Of a stretch of DNA of 38,291 nucleotides, positions 15,808 to 24,659 are shown piece by piece. A program made the translations under genes and the position numbers. The notes beneath the pieces were generated by a model that was given only the letters and a program-made list of their open reading frames with translations, was not told where the DNA came from and made no database searches. Within the stretch, counting starts at the first letter, position 1; each line of letters starts with the position of its first letter. Origin of the DNA: CAZGVW01 sp964529265 (GTDB lineage Bacteria; Planctomycetota; Phycisphaerae; Phycisphaerales; UBA1924); NCBI GenBank assembly GCA_964529265.1, contig CAZGVW010000018.1:1-38291 (forward strand), written 5' to 3'.

Positions 15808-18507
15808 GTGATCTGGAGGCTGAGCAAGAGCGGGCGGGACGGATTCTTGACCCGTTGGGCCAACCTGGCCACGGGCAGGCCCTGGCTGGTGCTGGCGGTC
15901 TCGGTTGGCCTTGCCGCGGCATCGATCGCTCTGGCCGTCGAGCGGCTTGAGTTTCGGGCGGACCGGAGCGACCTGATCGACCGCTCGCTCCCCTGGCAGC
16001 AGCGCTATCTGGAGTACCAGCGGGAGTTCCCGCACTGGGACGACGCGGTGGTCGTGATCGACCGTGCGAGCGCGGATCCCGAAGCCATCGAGGCGTTTGT
16101 CGGTCAGTTGGTCGAGAGGTTGCGCGGGGACGATCGGTTTGAGTTCGTGCTTGCGGGATTCCCGACTGAGGAGGCGCCGCCCGGTCTCCTGCTGGCCGAG
16201 CCTTGGGAGAAGGTCGAGGAGGTCGCCCGGGAAATGCGCCGCGCCGCGCCGGTGGCGGCGTCGTCCGGGCCGGGGGAACTAATCGGGCTGGCGACCATTG
16301 CCTCAAGCCTGAGCGAGCAGGACCGGGCTGAGCTGACGGGCCTGCTGGCCCGCATCGCCGCGGCAGCGCGGGGCGGGGCGGAGCACGTGCTCGAGCAGCC
16401 GCCGCCGATGCAATGGTTCATCACGCGGAGCGGGGCGCTGCAGGTGGTGCTGGTGTCCTTCGCGGCGCCCGCGGGGGAAGAGGATGGCGTGCTCGGCCAG
16501 GGGGCGGCGGTCGAGGCGCTGCGGTCGCACCTGCGGTCGCTGCGCGTGAAGCCCGCGTTCGCGGCGATCGAGGCAGGCGTGACGGGCGTGCCCGTTCTCG
16601 AGGCGGATGAGGCTGAGCAGGCGATGTCCGACAGTTCCCGCGCCACGGCGCTGGCGCTGGCGCTCATCGTGGCGCTCATGATGATCGTCTACCGCGGCGC
16701 GATTGTGCCGCTCATGGCCATCGGGTCGCTGCTCATCGGTGTGGCGTGGTCGTTCGGCTGGCTCACGCTGAGCGTGGGTCATCTGCAGCTGCTGAGCGTC
16801 GTGTTCGCGGTGATGCTGCTCGGGCTCGGCATGGGCACGGCGATCCACCTGATCGCGCGGCTTGAACTGGTGCACCCGGATCACGCCCATATGCCCGCGG
16901 CGATCGCCCAGACGTTCCGTGCGGTGGGTCCGGGTGTGCTCACGGCGTCGGTGACAACGGCCGCGGCATTCGCGGCGACGGCGTTCACGGATTTCAAGGG
17001 CGTGGCGGAGATGGGAGTGATTGCCGCGGGGGGCGTGATCCTGTGCACGATCAGCGTCATGACGTGCTTCCCCGCGATGCTCGAGGTTCTGCCTGCGCCG
17101 GAGCGGCGCTTGCGGGCTCGGCGCGGGGGGGAAAGCAAGCCCTTCATGGGCGGGGCGCTGAATGTGATCGATCGTCGCGCCCGCGTGTTCGCCGGCGTGT
17201 GCGTGGGGCTTGCGATCGTGTGCGGGTGGATCGGTTCCGGTGTGAGGTACGATCCGGACCTGATGAAGCTGCTGCCCGCAAGCGCGGAGAGCGCGGTGTG
17301 GGAGCATCGGCTGGAGGAGGATGACGAGCAATCGGTGTGGCACGCGGTGGTGCTGGCTGAGGAGCGCGAGGAGGCCCAGCGCCTGACCGAGACGCTTCGG
17401 TCGCTGGAGGTCGTGGCGAACGTGGGCGGCGCGGGAACACTGTTCCCCGACCAGCTGGAGGAGAAGCGGGCGATTCTGCGGACGATTCCCGATCCGCGCG
17501 CTGCGCCGCCGGCGTCGGCGTCCGCCGCGGATGTCCGCGACGCCGCGGCAAGGCTCGTGCGGCGGTGGCGCGCGGAGGACGATGCGCTGACGCAGGCGGC
17601 GATCCTGGTGGCGAACCTGACGGATGAGCAGGCGCAGCGGGCGCAGCGGGCGTCTGAGTGGGATCGTAGTGCATTGCTCGAGCGGCTCGCGGCGCTGCGG
17701 AGCGCGCGGCCGCCGCTGGCGGAGGATCTGCCCCGGGCGCTGCGCGAGCAGTGGATCGGTGTGAACGGGGAGTACCTGCTCCAGGCGTTTCCCGCGGCGA
17801 TCGTGGGCGCCGGCGCCGAGGAGAAGAGTCCGCTGAGTCCGGAGCGGCTCAATCCGTTCGCCCAGGCGGCGCTGGCGGCCGCGCCACAGGCGACGGGGCC
17901 GGCGATTCAGATCTATGAATCGACGCGCGTGATCAACCGGGCGTACCTGCTGGCGGCGCTGTTCGCGGCGGTGACGATTTTTCTGATCGTGTGGCTGGAC
18001 TTCGGGAGCGTCGTGGATGCGGTGTGCTCGCTCGCGCCGGTGGCGCTGGGCACGCTGCTGCTGCTGGCGCTCATGCGGATCGCCGGGGTGAGTCTGAACT
18101 TCGCGAACACGATCGTGATGCCGCTGATCATCGGCATGGGCGTGGATGCGGGAGTGCACGCGGTGCATCGCTGGCGGCAGCAGCCGCTGGATGAGCCCGC
18201 GGGGCTGGCCGGGGGCTCGGGTCGGGCCATTTCGCTGACAACGCTGACGACGGTGATCGGTTTTGCGTGCATGATGATCAGTTCGCACCGGGGCATCTGG
18301 TCGCTTGGATTCGTGATGGCGACCGGCCTTGCGCTCGTGTGGGTGGCGACGGTGATCAGCATGCCGGCTGTGCTGCGCCTCAGGACAACGGAGCGCATGC
18401 GGGAGGACGCGATTCGGCGGCGCAAGGCGGCCGAGGAACTGAAGCGAAGGCCGTCGGAAGCGCCCCCCGAGGTCGCCGAGCCCGAGCCCGTGGGCGCGGG
18501 GGCTTGA
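15808..18507 (+). CDS. HpnN-like RND/MMPL family lipid transporter
   Basis: About 899 residues in the MMPL/RND layout: one N-terminal membrane segment (ATGRPWLVLAVSVGLAAASI), a periplasmic domain, five segments with LGLGMGTAIHLIARLELV, then a second copy of the pattern ending in MPLIIGMGVDAGVHAVHRW. The start of the periplasmic domain, RADRSDLIDRSLPWQQRYLEYQ followed by REFPHWDDAVVVID, resembles HpnN, which moves hopanoids to the outer membrane in Gram-negatives. So lipid export is the best guess; no squalene-hopene genes are in the window. Start uncertain: the frame opens at TTG 15640. I prefer GTG 15808, preceded by GGAAGGA, because translation from there begins just before the first membrane segment. 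GTG 15751 is another option. A thioesterase gene follows after 32 bp. Confidence 0.85.
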   Translation: MIWRLSKSGRDGFLTRWANLATGRPWLVLAVSVGLAAASIALAVERLEFRADRSDLIDRSLPWQQRYLEYQREFPHWDDAVVVIDRASADPEAIEAFVGQLVERLRGDDRFEFVLAGFPTEEAPPGLLLAEPWEKVEEVAREMRRAAPVAASSGPGELIGLATIASSLSEQDRAELTGLLARIAAAARGGAEHVLEQPPPMQWFITRSGALQVVLVSFAAPAGEEDGVLGQGAAVEALRSHLRSLRVKPAFAAIEAGVTGVPVLEADEAEQAMSDSSRATALALALIVALMMIVYRGAIVPLMAIGSLLIGVAWSFGWLTLSVGHLQLLSVVFAVMLLGLGMGTAIHLIARLELVHPDHAHMPAAIAQTFRAVGPGVLTASVTTAAAFAATAFTDFKGVAEMGVIAAGGVILCTISVMTCFPAMLEVLPAPERRLRARRGGESKPFMGGALNVIDRRARVFAGVCVGLAIVCGWIGSGVRYDPDLMKLLPASAESAVWEHRLEEDDEQSVWHAVVLAEEREEAQRLTETLRSLEVVANVGGAGTLFPDQLEEKRAILRTIPDPRAAPPASASAADVRDAAARLVRRWRAEDDALTQAAILVANLTDEQAQRAQRASEWDRSALLERLAALRSARPPLAEDLPRALREQWIGVNGEYLLQAFPAAIVGAGAEEKSPLSPERLNPFAQAALAAAPQATGPAIQIYESTRVINRAYLLAALFAAVTIFLIVWLDFGSVVDAVCSLAPVALGTLLLLALMRIAGVSLNFANTIVMPLIIGMGVDAGVHAVHRWRQQPLDEPAGLAGGSGRAISLTTLTTVIGFACMMISSHRGIWSLGFVMATGLALVWVATVISMPAVLRLRTTERMREDAIRRRKAAEELKRRPSEAPPEVAEPEPVGAGA

Positions 18508-18539
18508 CGAACGAGCGTCATCCCGGCGACCATCGCGCC

Positions 18540-19052
18540 ATGACGTCCGCACACCAGCGCGAAGGTCCGGCGCCGGGGGCGGCGCCCGATGCTGAGGGAC
18601 GCATCGAGGTCCGCGTGCGCTACTGCGAGTGCGACCCGATGGGCGTGGCGCACCATGCGTCGTACATCGCGTGGCTCGAGATGGGGCGGACGGAACTGCT
18701 GCGCCCGAGCGGTGTCTCCTATCGGGACCTCGAGGAGTCCGGGGTTCTGCTCGCGGTGTCGCGGCTGGAGATCAGGTATCGGCTGCCCGCGCGGTATGAC
18801 GATGTGCTGTCGCTGCTGACTCGCGTCTCCGGCGGCGGTCGCGCCCGGATTGACCACGAATACGAAGTGTGGCGGCCGGCCCGCCCGGGCGCGGATCGCG
18901 GCGTGGGCGACATGCTCATCGCGACGGCGTCGAGCACGCTGGCGTGCATCGATCGGACGGGCCGACCGAGGCCGCTTCCGGCGTGGCTGGCCGCGGATGG
19001 GATTGCGGCGAAAAGGCGGGATTCCATCCGCGCGGACGGCAGGCAGCACTGA
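18540..19052 (+). CDS. Hotdog-fold acyl-CoA thioesterase (4HBT/YbgC type)
   Basis: A 170-residue single hotdog domain that should hydrolyse acyl-CoA thioesters. The active-site helix region reads YCECDPMGVAHHASYIAWLE, with the family Asp at about residue 32 and the hallmark G-V-A-H-H-A-S-Y, close to 4-hydroxybenzoyl-CoA thioesterase and YbgC. It continues MGRTELLRPSGVSYRDLEESG, as in that family. The ATG at 18540 was chosen because the fold begins about 20 residues later; the frame is open further upstream inside the transporter gene. It follows the HpnN-like gene by 32 bp, which hints at a shared lipid role, and converges with aroDE (8 bp between stops). Confidence 0.9.
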   Translation: MTSAHQREGPAPGAAPDAEGRIEVRVRYCECDPMGVAHHASYIAWLEMGRTELLRPSGVSYRDLEESGVLLAVSRLEIRYRLPARYDDVLSLLTRVSGGGRARIDHEYEVWRPARPGADRGVGDMLIATASSTLACIDRTGRPRPLPAWLAADGIAAKRRDSIRADGRQH

Positions 19053-19060
19053 GGGGCGGG

Positions 19061-20779
19061 TTACGCCGGGTTGCCGGAATCCGCGTTCAGCCGCTCGCGC
19101 ACGATGCGCGCAAACAGCCCCTCGGGCGAGCCTCGGCCGGTCCACAACTGGAACTGCGCTTCGGCCTGGTGAACGAACATGTTCGCGCCCTCGATCGTGC
19201 GAAGCCCGCGCTCGCGCGCAGCGCGAAGCAGGGGAGTCAGCCGCGGCGTGTACACGGTGTCGAAGACGACGGTGTCCGGCCCGATGCGGTCGAGGATCGA
19301 TTCGTCGAGCGGGAGGCTGTCGGGCGCCGGGCCGCCCCGCATGCCCACGGGGGTGCAGTTGATGATCATGTCCCACGACGTCCGCTCGAGGTCGTCGATC
19401 GGCGCCGCTGAAATCGGCGGCGCCTCGAGCCCTGCGGTCGCGAGCGCCACGTTGAGTTCCGCGGCGAGCCGCCCGCACTTCTCCATCGTGCGGTTGAGCA
19501 GGGAAACGTTTGCGCCCGCTTCCGCAAGCCCCGCCGCCGCGGCGCGCGCTGCGCCGCCGGCGCCGATGATCGCGATGCGCCGCCCGGCCAGGTTGTCACC
19601 AAGCGCTGACCGCGCGCACGCCGCGACGGCCGGCGCATCCGTATTCGTCGCTAGCCACCGCGCGCTCGGCGCCGACGCGGCCCCGGCTCGGACCGCGGGG
19701 CCGTCCAGGCGCACGAGTGTGTTCACGGCGCCGGCGATCGTTGCGATTCGATCGACAACCCACCCTTCCTGCGAGCGCTCCCGCGCAAAGCGCAGCGCAT
19801 GCTCCTTGTGAGGAATCGTCACGCTCCCGCCGGCGAAATCAAGTCTCTCATGATCAACGAGAGCGCCGAGCGTCGCCTTCAGCGGTTCCCACTCAGGCGC
19901 CACCAGCAAGGGCAGGTAGACGCCGTTGAACCCCGGGCCATCGGGATCGAGCGCGCCGAACCCCGCATTGTGAACGAGCGGCGACAGCGAATGCTCCACA
20001 GGCCAGCCGATGACGCCATAGACCCGCGTCGCCGGATTGATCGCGCGAAAGCGATACGTCGTGAGCAGGTCTTCGATCGTGGGCTGGCCCGGCGCGGTGA
20101 CCGCCGCCGGCCGCACCGAAGCGAACGTGAGAAACGCGCCGAACTTCGGCGCAAGCACGCGCGACATGAGCCCCGCGGCCCCCATCGCCAGCGCGATCAT
20201 GGGCCGATCCCGCTCGGCAACCAGATCGAGGATCTCCAGGTTGTCGCGGAGCGAGCGCGCCATCCACGCGATCTTGAGCACTTTGGCCGCGGGCTCGCGC
20301 CGCATGCGCTCCAGCGTGCGCAGCAGCCCGGCGGGCCTGCCCTTGAAATCGTGCATCGAGAGAATCATCGATGTCGCGAGTTCTCGCGGCTGATCGGGAT
20401 GCTCGACCGCGAGCAGGGCCTTCTGCCGGAGATTCGCCGACCGCTCCAGCGCCGCCAGTTCGATATCGACGTAGCGGGGAGGCGTTCCGCCCGCTTCCGC
20501 GCCCAGGGCGGCCAGTCGCTCGAACAGGGCAATCCTCGACGCTTCGTCCCCGTCGTAGTCGCCGCCTTCGTACGTGGGCCGGCACGTCACGATGCAGGGC
20601 AGCGGAGACTCCCGCACGAGTTCAAGCACCGCGCGCTCGCCCTCATCGTCGTGTTCCCCGTGGAACAGGTGGTCCACGCGGAACTCGACCAGATCCGCCC
20701 CCATGGCGCGGGCCTGCCGGGCGTCGGCCAGGGCCGATTCGACATCGCCGGCCAGAATCGGCGCACAGATGAAGGTCAC
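19061..20779 (-). CDS. aroDE: Bifunctional 3-dehydroquinate dehydratase / shikimate dehydrogenase
   Basis: Catalyses two consecutive shikimate-pathway steps: 3-dehydroquinate to 3-dehydroshikimate, then to shikimate with NADPH. Residues 1-250 are a type I dehydratase (AroD) with EFRVDHLF, VTCRPTYEGGDY, SMHDF (H143) and AKVLKIAWMARS, whose K169 forms the Schiff base. Residues 252-572 are AroE: YGVIGWPVEHSLSPLVHN, SVTIPHKEHAL with catalytic K325, the nucleotide loop IIGAGGAARAAAAGLAEAG, LLNRT and IINCTPVGMRGG. Such fusions are known in plants, chlamydiae and planctomycetes. The start is GTG at 20779, which overlaps the TGA of the upstream methyltransferase as GTGA, so the two are translationally coupled. 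Confidence 0.96.
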   Translation of the reverse strand: MTFICAPILAGDVESALADARQARAMGADLVEFRVDHLFHGEHDDEGERAVLELVRESPLPCIVTCRPTYEGGDYDGDEASRIALFERLAALGAEAGGTPPRYVDIELAALERSANLRQKALLAVEHPDQPRELATSMILSMHDFKGRPAGLLRTLERMRREPAAKVLKIAWMARSLRDNLEILDLVAERDRPMIALAMGAAGLMSRVLAPKFGAFLTFASVRPAAVTAPGQPTIEDLLTTYRFRAINPATRVYGVIGWPVEHSLSPLVHNAGFGALDPDGPGFNGVYLPLLVAPEWEPLKATLGALVDHERLDFAGGSVTIPHKEHALRFARERSQEGWVVDRIATIAGAVNTLVRLDGPAVRAGAASAPSARWLATNTDAPAVAACARSALGDNLAGRRIAIIGAGGAARAAAAGLAEAGANVSLLNRTMEKCGRLAAELNVALATAGLEAPPISAAPIDDLERTSWDMIINCTPVGMRGGPAPDSLPLDESILDRIGPDTVVFDTVYTPRLTPLLRAARERGLRTIEGANMFVHQAEAQFQLWTGRGSPEGLFARIVRERLNADSGNPA

Positions 20780-21555
20780 GGGCGGGAGTGTACGGCGTCG
20801 GCGCCGGCCAGTCGGCGGCGTGTCAGTTCCACGGCGTCCGGGGAGATGTCGAAGCCGGTCCCCCGGCGGCCGAGCCCGGTCGCGGCGACCAGCGTTGCTC
20901 CCGACCCGCAGCACGGATCCAGCACGAGTCCGCCGGGCGGGGCGCACGCGCCGATGAGCAGCGAGAGCAGCGCCAGCGGCTTCTGCGTCGGCCAGCCGGT
21001 CCGTTCCGAGGCCATGTTGTTGATCGCGGGAATATCGAGCACGTCCGTGGCTTTCTTGGTCAGCCCGCGCATCCGGCGGCTCGTCGCGGGAATCCGCGGC
21101 GGCTCGAAGTAGTAGCGGTCGGGGTCCAGGCAGTAGAACAGGATGTCGTCGTGCTTCCGGGCAAACCGCCGCGGCGAGGATCCTCCCAGCCCGTACGACC
21201 ACACGATGTGGTTCACGAAGCGGTCGGCGCCGAGCACATCGTCCAGCATCAGCCGCACATGGTGGCTGGTCCGCCAATCGACGTGGAGCAGAATGCTCCC
21301 GGCGGGCTTGATCGCGGGCAGCGTGGCCTCCAGCCGCTTGCGGAGCCACGCGATGTGGTCCGCCGGAGTGGGCCACGAGTCCTCGAAAGCGCCGGCGCGG
21401 TCGGCGCGGGCCTGCCCCGTGTTGAAGGGTGGATCCGCGTACACCAGGTCCACCGATTCAGGAGCCAGACCCCGCGCGGCGTCGAGCCAGTCGGCGCACA
21501 GCACGCTGGTCTCGGCAGCGTCCACGAATGCCGCGGCGGGCTCGGTGTGGGGCAT
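20776..21555 (-). CDS. Beta-class site-specific DNA methyltransferase (N6-A or N4-C)
   Basis: A 259-residue enzyme of the N6_N4_MTase family. The catalytic motif IV is YADPPFNTG (DPPF at 41-44) and comes before the SAM motif I, VLDPCCGSGATLVAATGLG near the C-terminus; this order defines the beta class. The middle has HVDWRTSHHVRLMLDDVLG, VWSYGLGGSSPRRFARKHD and ERTGWPTQKPLALL, all usual in the family and suited to target recognition. No restriction endonuclease or specificity subunit is adjacent, so it looks like an orphan methylase. The ATG at 21555 is chosen from the motif spacing; a longer frame upstream covers the promoter of the divergent gene. Its stop overlaps the aroDE start. A second member of the same family is at 22396. 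Confidence 0.9.
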   Translation of the reverse strand: MPHTEPAAAFVDAAETSVLCADWLDAARGLAPESVDLVYADPPFNTGQARADRAGAFEDSWPTPADHIAWLRKRLEATLPAIKPAGSILLHVDWRTSHHVRLMLDDVLGADRFVNHIVWSYGLGGSSPRRFARKHDDILFYCLDPDRYYFEPPRIPATSRRMRGLTKKATDVLDIPAINNMASERTGWPTQKPLALLSLLIGACAPPGGLVLDPCCGSGATLVAATGLGRRGTGFDISPDAVELTRRRLAGADAVHSRP

Positions 21556-21617
21556 GATTCGCAGTGTACCTCGATGCCGCGGGCGCCCTCGGGCATGATT
21601 GCTTACACTCCCGCCCC

Positions 21618-22490
21618 ATGCCGAGCAGAACGAAGACGCCATCGGTAGCCCGCAAGAAGCGCCACGCCTCGCGCCGCCGCGGCGCATTAAAGAAGCCGAC
21701 ACAGGCCGAGAAGGCCGATCGCCACGTCCTCTACCAGAAGTCCGTGCAGGACGTGGAGTCGGAGATTGATTTCATCGACGAAATCTTCGAGAAAACCCGC
21801 GGCCGCAAGGCCGCCCTCCTTCGTGAGGATTTCTGCGGCACGGCCAACACATCGTGCGAGTGGGTGAAGCGGCGCAAGACGAACCGGGCCATCGGCGTCG
21901 ATCTCGACCCCGATGTGCTGGCGTGGGGGCGCGAGCACAACCTCGCCGCCCTGCCCTCTGAGGCGCAGGAGCGGCTCACGCTCCTCAATCAGGACGTGAT
22001 GACGGTTCGGCCCGAGCCGGCCGACACGATCCTGGCCATGAACTTTTCCTACTGGCTCTTTAAGGAGCGCGCCACGCTGCTCGCCTACTTCAAGGCCGCG
22101 CACAAGGCGCTCAAGAGCGACGGGATTCTCTTTCTTGACGCCTACGGCGGGTGGGAAGCGCATCGGACGATCACGGAGGACCGCGATTGCGGCGGGTTCA
22201 CCTACGTGTGGGATCAGGCGGAGTTCGATCCCATCACGAGCCACATGACCTGCCACATCCACTTCCGCTTCAAGGACGGCTCGCGCCTGCGCAAGGCGTT
22301 CAGTTACCATTGGCGCCTGTGGAGCCTGCCCGAACTGCGTGAACTGCTGAATGAGGCCGGCTTCCGCAAGGCGACCATCTACTGGGAAGGCGCGGATGAG
22401 GAAACAGGCGAGGGCGACGGCGATTTCCAGCCGGTCGAAACGGCCGAGAGCGACCCCGGCTGGATCTGCTACATCGTCGCCGAGAAGTGA
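21618..22490 (+). CDS. Class I SAM-dependent methyltransferase, substrate unknown
   Basis: A 290-residue protein with a Lys/Arg-rich N-terminus (MPSRTKTPSVARKKRHASRRR) followed by a Rossmann methyltransferase fold. SAM motif I is LREDFCGTANTSCEWV, the acidic strand end is IGVDLDPDVLAWG, and later strands are PADTILAMNFSYWLF and SDGILFLDAYGG. The C-terminal half (FTYVWDQAEFDPITSHMTCHIHF, then FSYHWRLWSLPELRELLNEAGF) resembles small-molecule or protein methyltransferases. The ATG at 21618 was chosen by fold; upstream codons lie in the 62-bp divergent gap with the DNA methylase. The 3' end overlaps the next gene. The basic tail could bind nucleic acid, but this is inference. Confidence 0.85.
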   Translation: MPSRTKTPSVARKKRHASRRRGALKKPTQAEKADRHVLYQKSVQDVESEIDFIDEIFEKTRGRKAALLREDFCGTANTSCEWVKRRKTNRAIGVDLDPDVLAWGREHNLAALPSEAQERLTLLNQDVMTVRPEPADTILAMNFSYWLFKERATLLAYFKAAHKALKSDGILFLDAYGGWEAHRTITEDRDCGGFTYVWDQAEFDPITSHMTCHIHFRFKDGSRLRKAFSYHWRLWSLPELRELLNEAGFRKATIYWEGADEETGEGDGDFQPVETAESDPGWICYIVAEK

Positions 22491-23472
22491 AGGCCGCGCC
22501 GGCGCCGATTCCCCGCAAGCCGCGCTGGCCGCGAACCGCATCGTCTTCGGCGACAACCTTGGGGCGCTCCGGACGATCGCCGATGAATCGGTGGACCTCA
22601 TCTACATCGATCCACCCTTCAACACAGGCCGCGACCGCGCGCACACGCGGATCCGGGCGCAGCGCATCGCCGGCGCCGGACCGGCCGAAGGCCGCATCGG
22701 CTTCGCCGGGGCGCGCTACCACGAGATCACGATCGGCACGCGGCGCTTTGCCGACGCCTTCGATGACTATCTCGCGTTCCTTGAGCCCCGGCTCCTCGAA
22801 GCGAAGCGAGTCCTGAAGCCAACCGGCTCGCTCTATTTCCACATCGATCAGCGCGAATCGCACTACTGCAAGGTGCTGCTCGACCACATCTTCGGGCGGC
22901 GCTGCTTCCTGAACGAGATCATCTGGGCCTACGACTACGGCGGACGCGGAGACCGCCGCTGGCCCGCCAAGCACGATGCGCTGTTCCTCTACGTGAAGGA
23001 TCCGCGCCGCCACACGTTCAACCTCGACGCCGTGGACCGCATCCCCTACATGGCGCCGGGCCTGGTCGGGCCGGAGAAGGCCGCCCGTGGCAAGACGCCG
23101 ACTGATGTCTGGTGGCACACGATCGTGCCCACTTCGGGTCCGGAGCGCACCGGCTACCCGACGCAGAAACCGCTCGGCATTCTCCGCCGCATCGTCACGG
23201 TGTCATCCAATCCCGGCGACCTCGTGCTCGATTTCTTCGCCGGAAGCGGCACAACGGGCGCGGCGTGTCTCGAACTCGGTCGCCGCTTCATCCTCGTGGA
23301 TGACAACCCTGAGGCCCTGGAAGTGATGGCGCGGCGCTTCGAGGAGGCTCGCGACCTCGAGTGGATCGGCTGGCCGCCGGAGGCCGCGGCGGGCAATGCG
23401 CCTCGCGCGATGGTCGAGGCGACAGGGCTGAAGCGGGCCGCTCGCATGGCGGGAGGCGAAGCGGCCTCTTAG
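22396..23472 (+). CDS. Second beta-class site-specific DNA methyltransferase
   Basis: About 358 residues, N6_N4_MTase family. IYIDPPFNTGRD (DPPF at 72-75) precedes the SAM motif VLDFFAGSGTTGAACLELG, again the beta order. Between them are YFHIDQRESHYCKVLLDHIFG, WAYDYGGRGDRRWPAKHD and ERTGYPTQKPLGIL, paralleling the gene at 20776. The start is uncertain: no ATG, GTG or TTG lies between the previous stop and the conserved ANRIVFGDNLGAL. The nearest is ATG 22396, with GGGAAGG five to six bases before it, giving a 95-bp overlap and a low-complexity N-terminus; an unusual start codon nearer 22500 is possible. No restriction enzyme gene is seen. The polyprenyl synthase follows after 30 bp. Confidence 0.88.
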   Translation: MRKQARATAISSRSKRPRATPAGSATSSPRSEGRAGADSPQAALAANRIVFGDNLGALRTIADESVDLIYIDPPFNTGRDRAHTRIRAQRIAGAGPAEGRIGFAGARYHEITIGTRRFADAFDDYLAFLEPRLLEAKRVLKPTGSLYFHIDQRESHYCKVLLDHIFGRRCFLNEIIWAYDYGGRGDRRWPAKHDALFLYVKDPRRHTFNLDAVDRIPYMAPGLVGPEKAARGKTPTDVWWHTIVPTSGPERTGYPTQKPLGILRRIVTVSSNPGDLVLDFFAGSGTTGAACLELGRRFILVDDNPEALEVMARRFEEARDLEWIGWPPEAAAGNAPRAMVEATGLKRAARMAGGEAAS

Positions 23473-23502
23473 AATCCTCCGCCCTCCCGGAATCCTCACC
23501 CG

Positions 23503-24516
23503 ATGCCGACGCTCCTCGATCTCGCGCCCGAGCACGCCGCAGTCGCGGCGACGCTGTCCGCCGGCCTCTCGCGGGTCGAGGAGATCTTCGAGCGGCAACT
23601 CCGCTCCGAACTCCCGCCCGTGGAGGACCTGTGCCGCCACGTCGAGCGATACCGCGGCAAAATGCTACGGCCCACCATGACGCTCCTCGCCGGCCTCGCG
23701 GCCGCGCCCGCTGACGCCGCGGAACCGCTCACGGAGGCCCACCTCACGCTCGCCGCCGTGACGGAAATGGTGCATGTCGCCACGCTGGTGCACGACGACG
23801 TGCTCGATGACGCGGAGACCCGCCGCGGCGGCGCCACGATCAACAACCTCCGCGGCAACGAAGCCGCGGTGATCCTCGGCGATTACCTCATCGCGCGGTC
23901 GTTTCACCTCTGTTCCTCCCTCGAGTCGCAGTTCGCGGCGCTGCTCATCGGCGAGATCACGAGCCGCGTGTGCGAGGGCGAACTCCTTCAACTGCACCAC
24001 CGCGACGACTATTCGCTCGATGAGGCGACCTACGAGGAGATCATCCGCCGCAAGACCGCATCGCTGATCGGCGTGGCGTGTGAACTCGGGGCGTGGCTCT
24101 CAGGGGCGAACGAAGACCTGCGCCGCCGCCTGCGCGACTTCGGTGTGTGCATCGGCGTGGCGTTCCAGATCCGCGATGACCTGCTCGACATCACCGGCGA
24201 TGAGCGTGTGGTCGGCAAGTCGCTCGGGAAGGATCTCGAAAAGGGCAAACTGACCCTGCCGCTGATCCACCACCTCGCCGTCGCCACCCCGGCCCGCCGC
24301 GGCGAGACGCTGGCCCTCCTTGAGGACTACAGCTCCCCCCGGGACCACGCCGCGGTTCTGGCTGCCCTCAAGGCGACCGGCTCACTGGAGCACGCCCTTT
24401 CCGCCGCGGCCAGGTTCGTCGCCGAGGCCCGGGCCGCCCTGACGGCACTGAGGCCCTCCCCCGCCCGGGCCCTGCTGGAGGATCTCGCTCAGGCCGTCCT
24501 GTCCCGGGAGCGGTAG
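23503..24516 (+). CDS. Polyprenyl diphosphate synthase (trans-isoprenyl chain)
   Basis: Adds isopentenyl diphosphate units to an allylic diphosphate to build a polyprenyl chain, for a quinone tail or lipid. The 337 residues show the all-helical synthase marks: YRGKMLRPTMTLL (50-62), the first Asp-rich motif LVHDDVLDDAETRRGG (DDxxD at 98-102), LGDYLIARSF, RRKTASLIGVACELGAWLSG, the second Asp-rich motif QIRDDLLD (225-229), and GKSLGKDLEKGKLTLP. The pattern is nearest to octaprenyl/heptaprenyl-type synthases rather than short-chain IspA. Chain length cannot be read with certainty. The MEP-pathway gene dxr lies at 4.3-5.5 kb. Confidence 0.93.
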   Translation: MPTLLDLAPEHAAVAATLSAGLSRVEEIFERQLRSELPPVEDLCRHVERYRGKMLRPTMTLLAGLAAAPADAAEPLTEAHLTLAAVTEMVHVATLVHDDVLDDAETRRGGATINNLRGNEAAVILGDYLIARSFHLCSSLESQFAALLIGEITSRVCEGELLQLHHRDDYSLDEATYEEIIRRKTASLIGVACELGAWLSGANEDLRRRLRDFGVCIGVAFQIRDDLLDITGDERVVGKSLGKDLEKGKLTLPLIHHLAVATPARRGETLALLEDYSSPRDHAAVLAALKATGSLEHALSAAARFVAEARAALTALRPSPARALLEDLAQAVLSRER

Positions 24517-24553
24517 GCCGGGCCCCCGGCCCCGGCCCCAGGTGGCTCTGCGG

Positions 24554-24582
24554 TTGTCGCCCGCCCCGACCCCTGATACCTT
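24554..24582 (+). promoter_or_regulatory. Extended -10 promoter of rpsR
   Basis: TTGTCG (24554-24559) and TACCTT (24577-24582) are 17 bp apart, and the -10 is preceded by TGA, an extended -10. Transcription would begin near 24589 and give a leader of about 71 nt that contains the CCGC-loop hairpin and the ribosome site. Confidence 0.45.
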
Positions 24583-24613
24583 TCCGGGCTCGATATCAAC
24601 CCCCTCACCCGTC

Positions 24614-24631
24614 GCCCGGGCCGCCCCGGGC
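24614..24631 (+). promoter_or_regulatory. Perfect hairpin in the rpsR leader, CCGC loop
   Basis: GCCCGGG (24614-24620) and CCCGGGC (24625-24631) enclose the tetraloop CCGC. It ends 13 bases before the GGAGG ribosome site (24645-24649). In many bacteria a leader stem with an exposed CCG is bound by the S6:S18 complex. Here the CCG sits in a terminal loop rather than the usual bulge, so the match is only suggestive. Confidence 0.4.
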
Positions 24632-24659
24632 CTCAGACCACGACGGAGGCTTGTTTCAG

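Noticed and set aside
16303..18552. Arg/His-rich open frame opposite the HpnN-like gene (749 codons)
   Set aside because: Antisense shadow; the plus-strand gene has clear membrane segments and RND motifs.
20776..23472. Restriction-modification or BREX/DISARM-type defence island
   Set aside because: Only methylases are present; no nuclease, helicase, phosphatase or protease partner of a defence system is adjacent.
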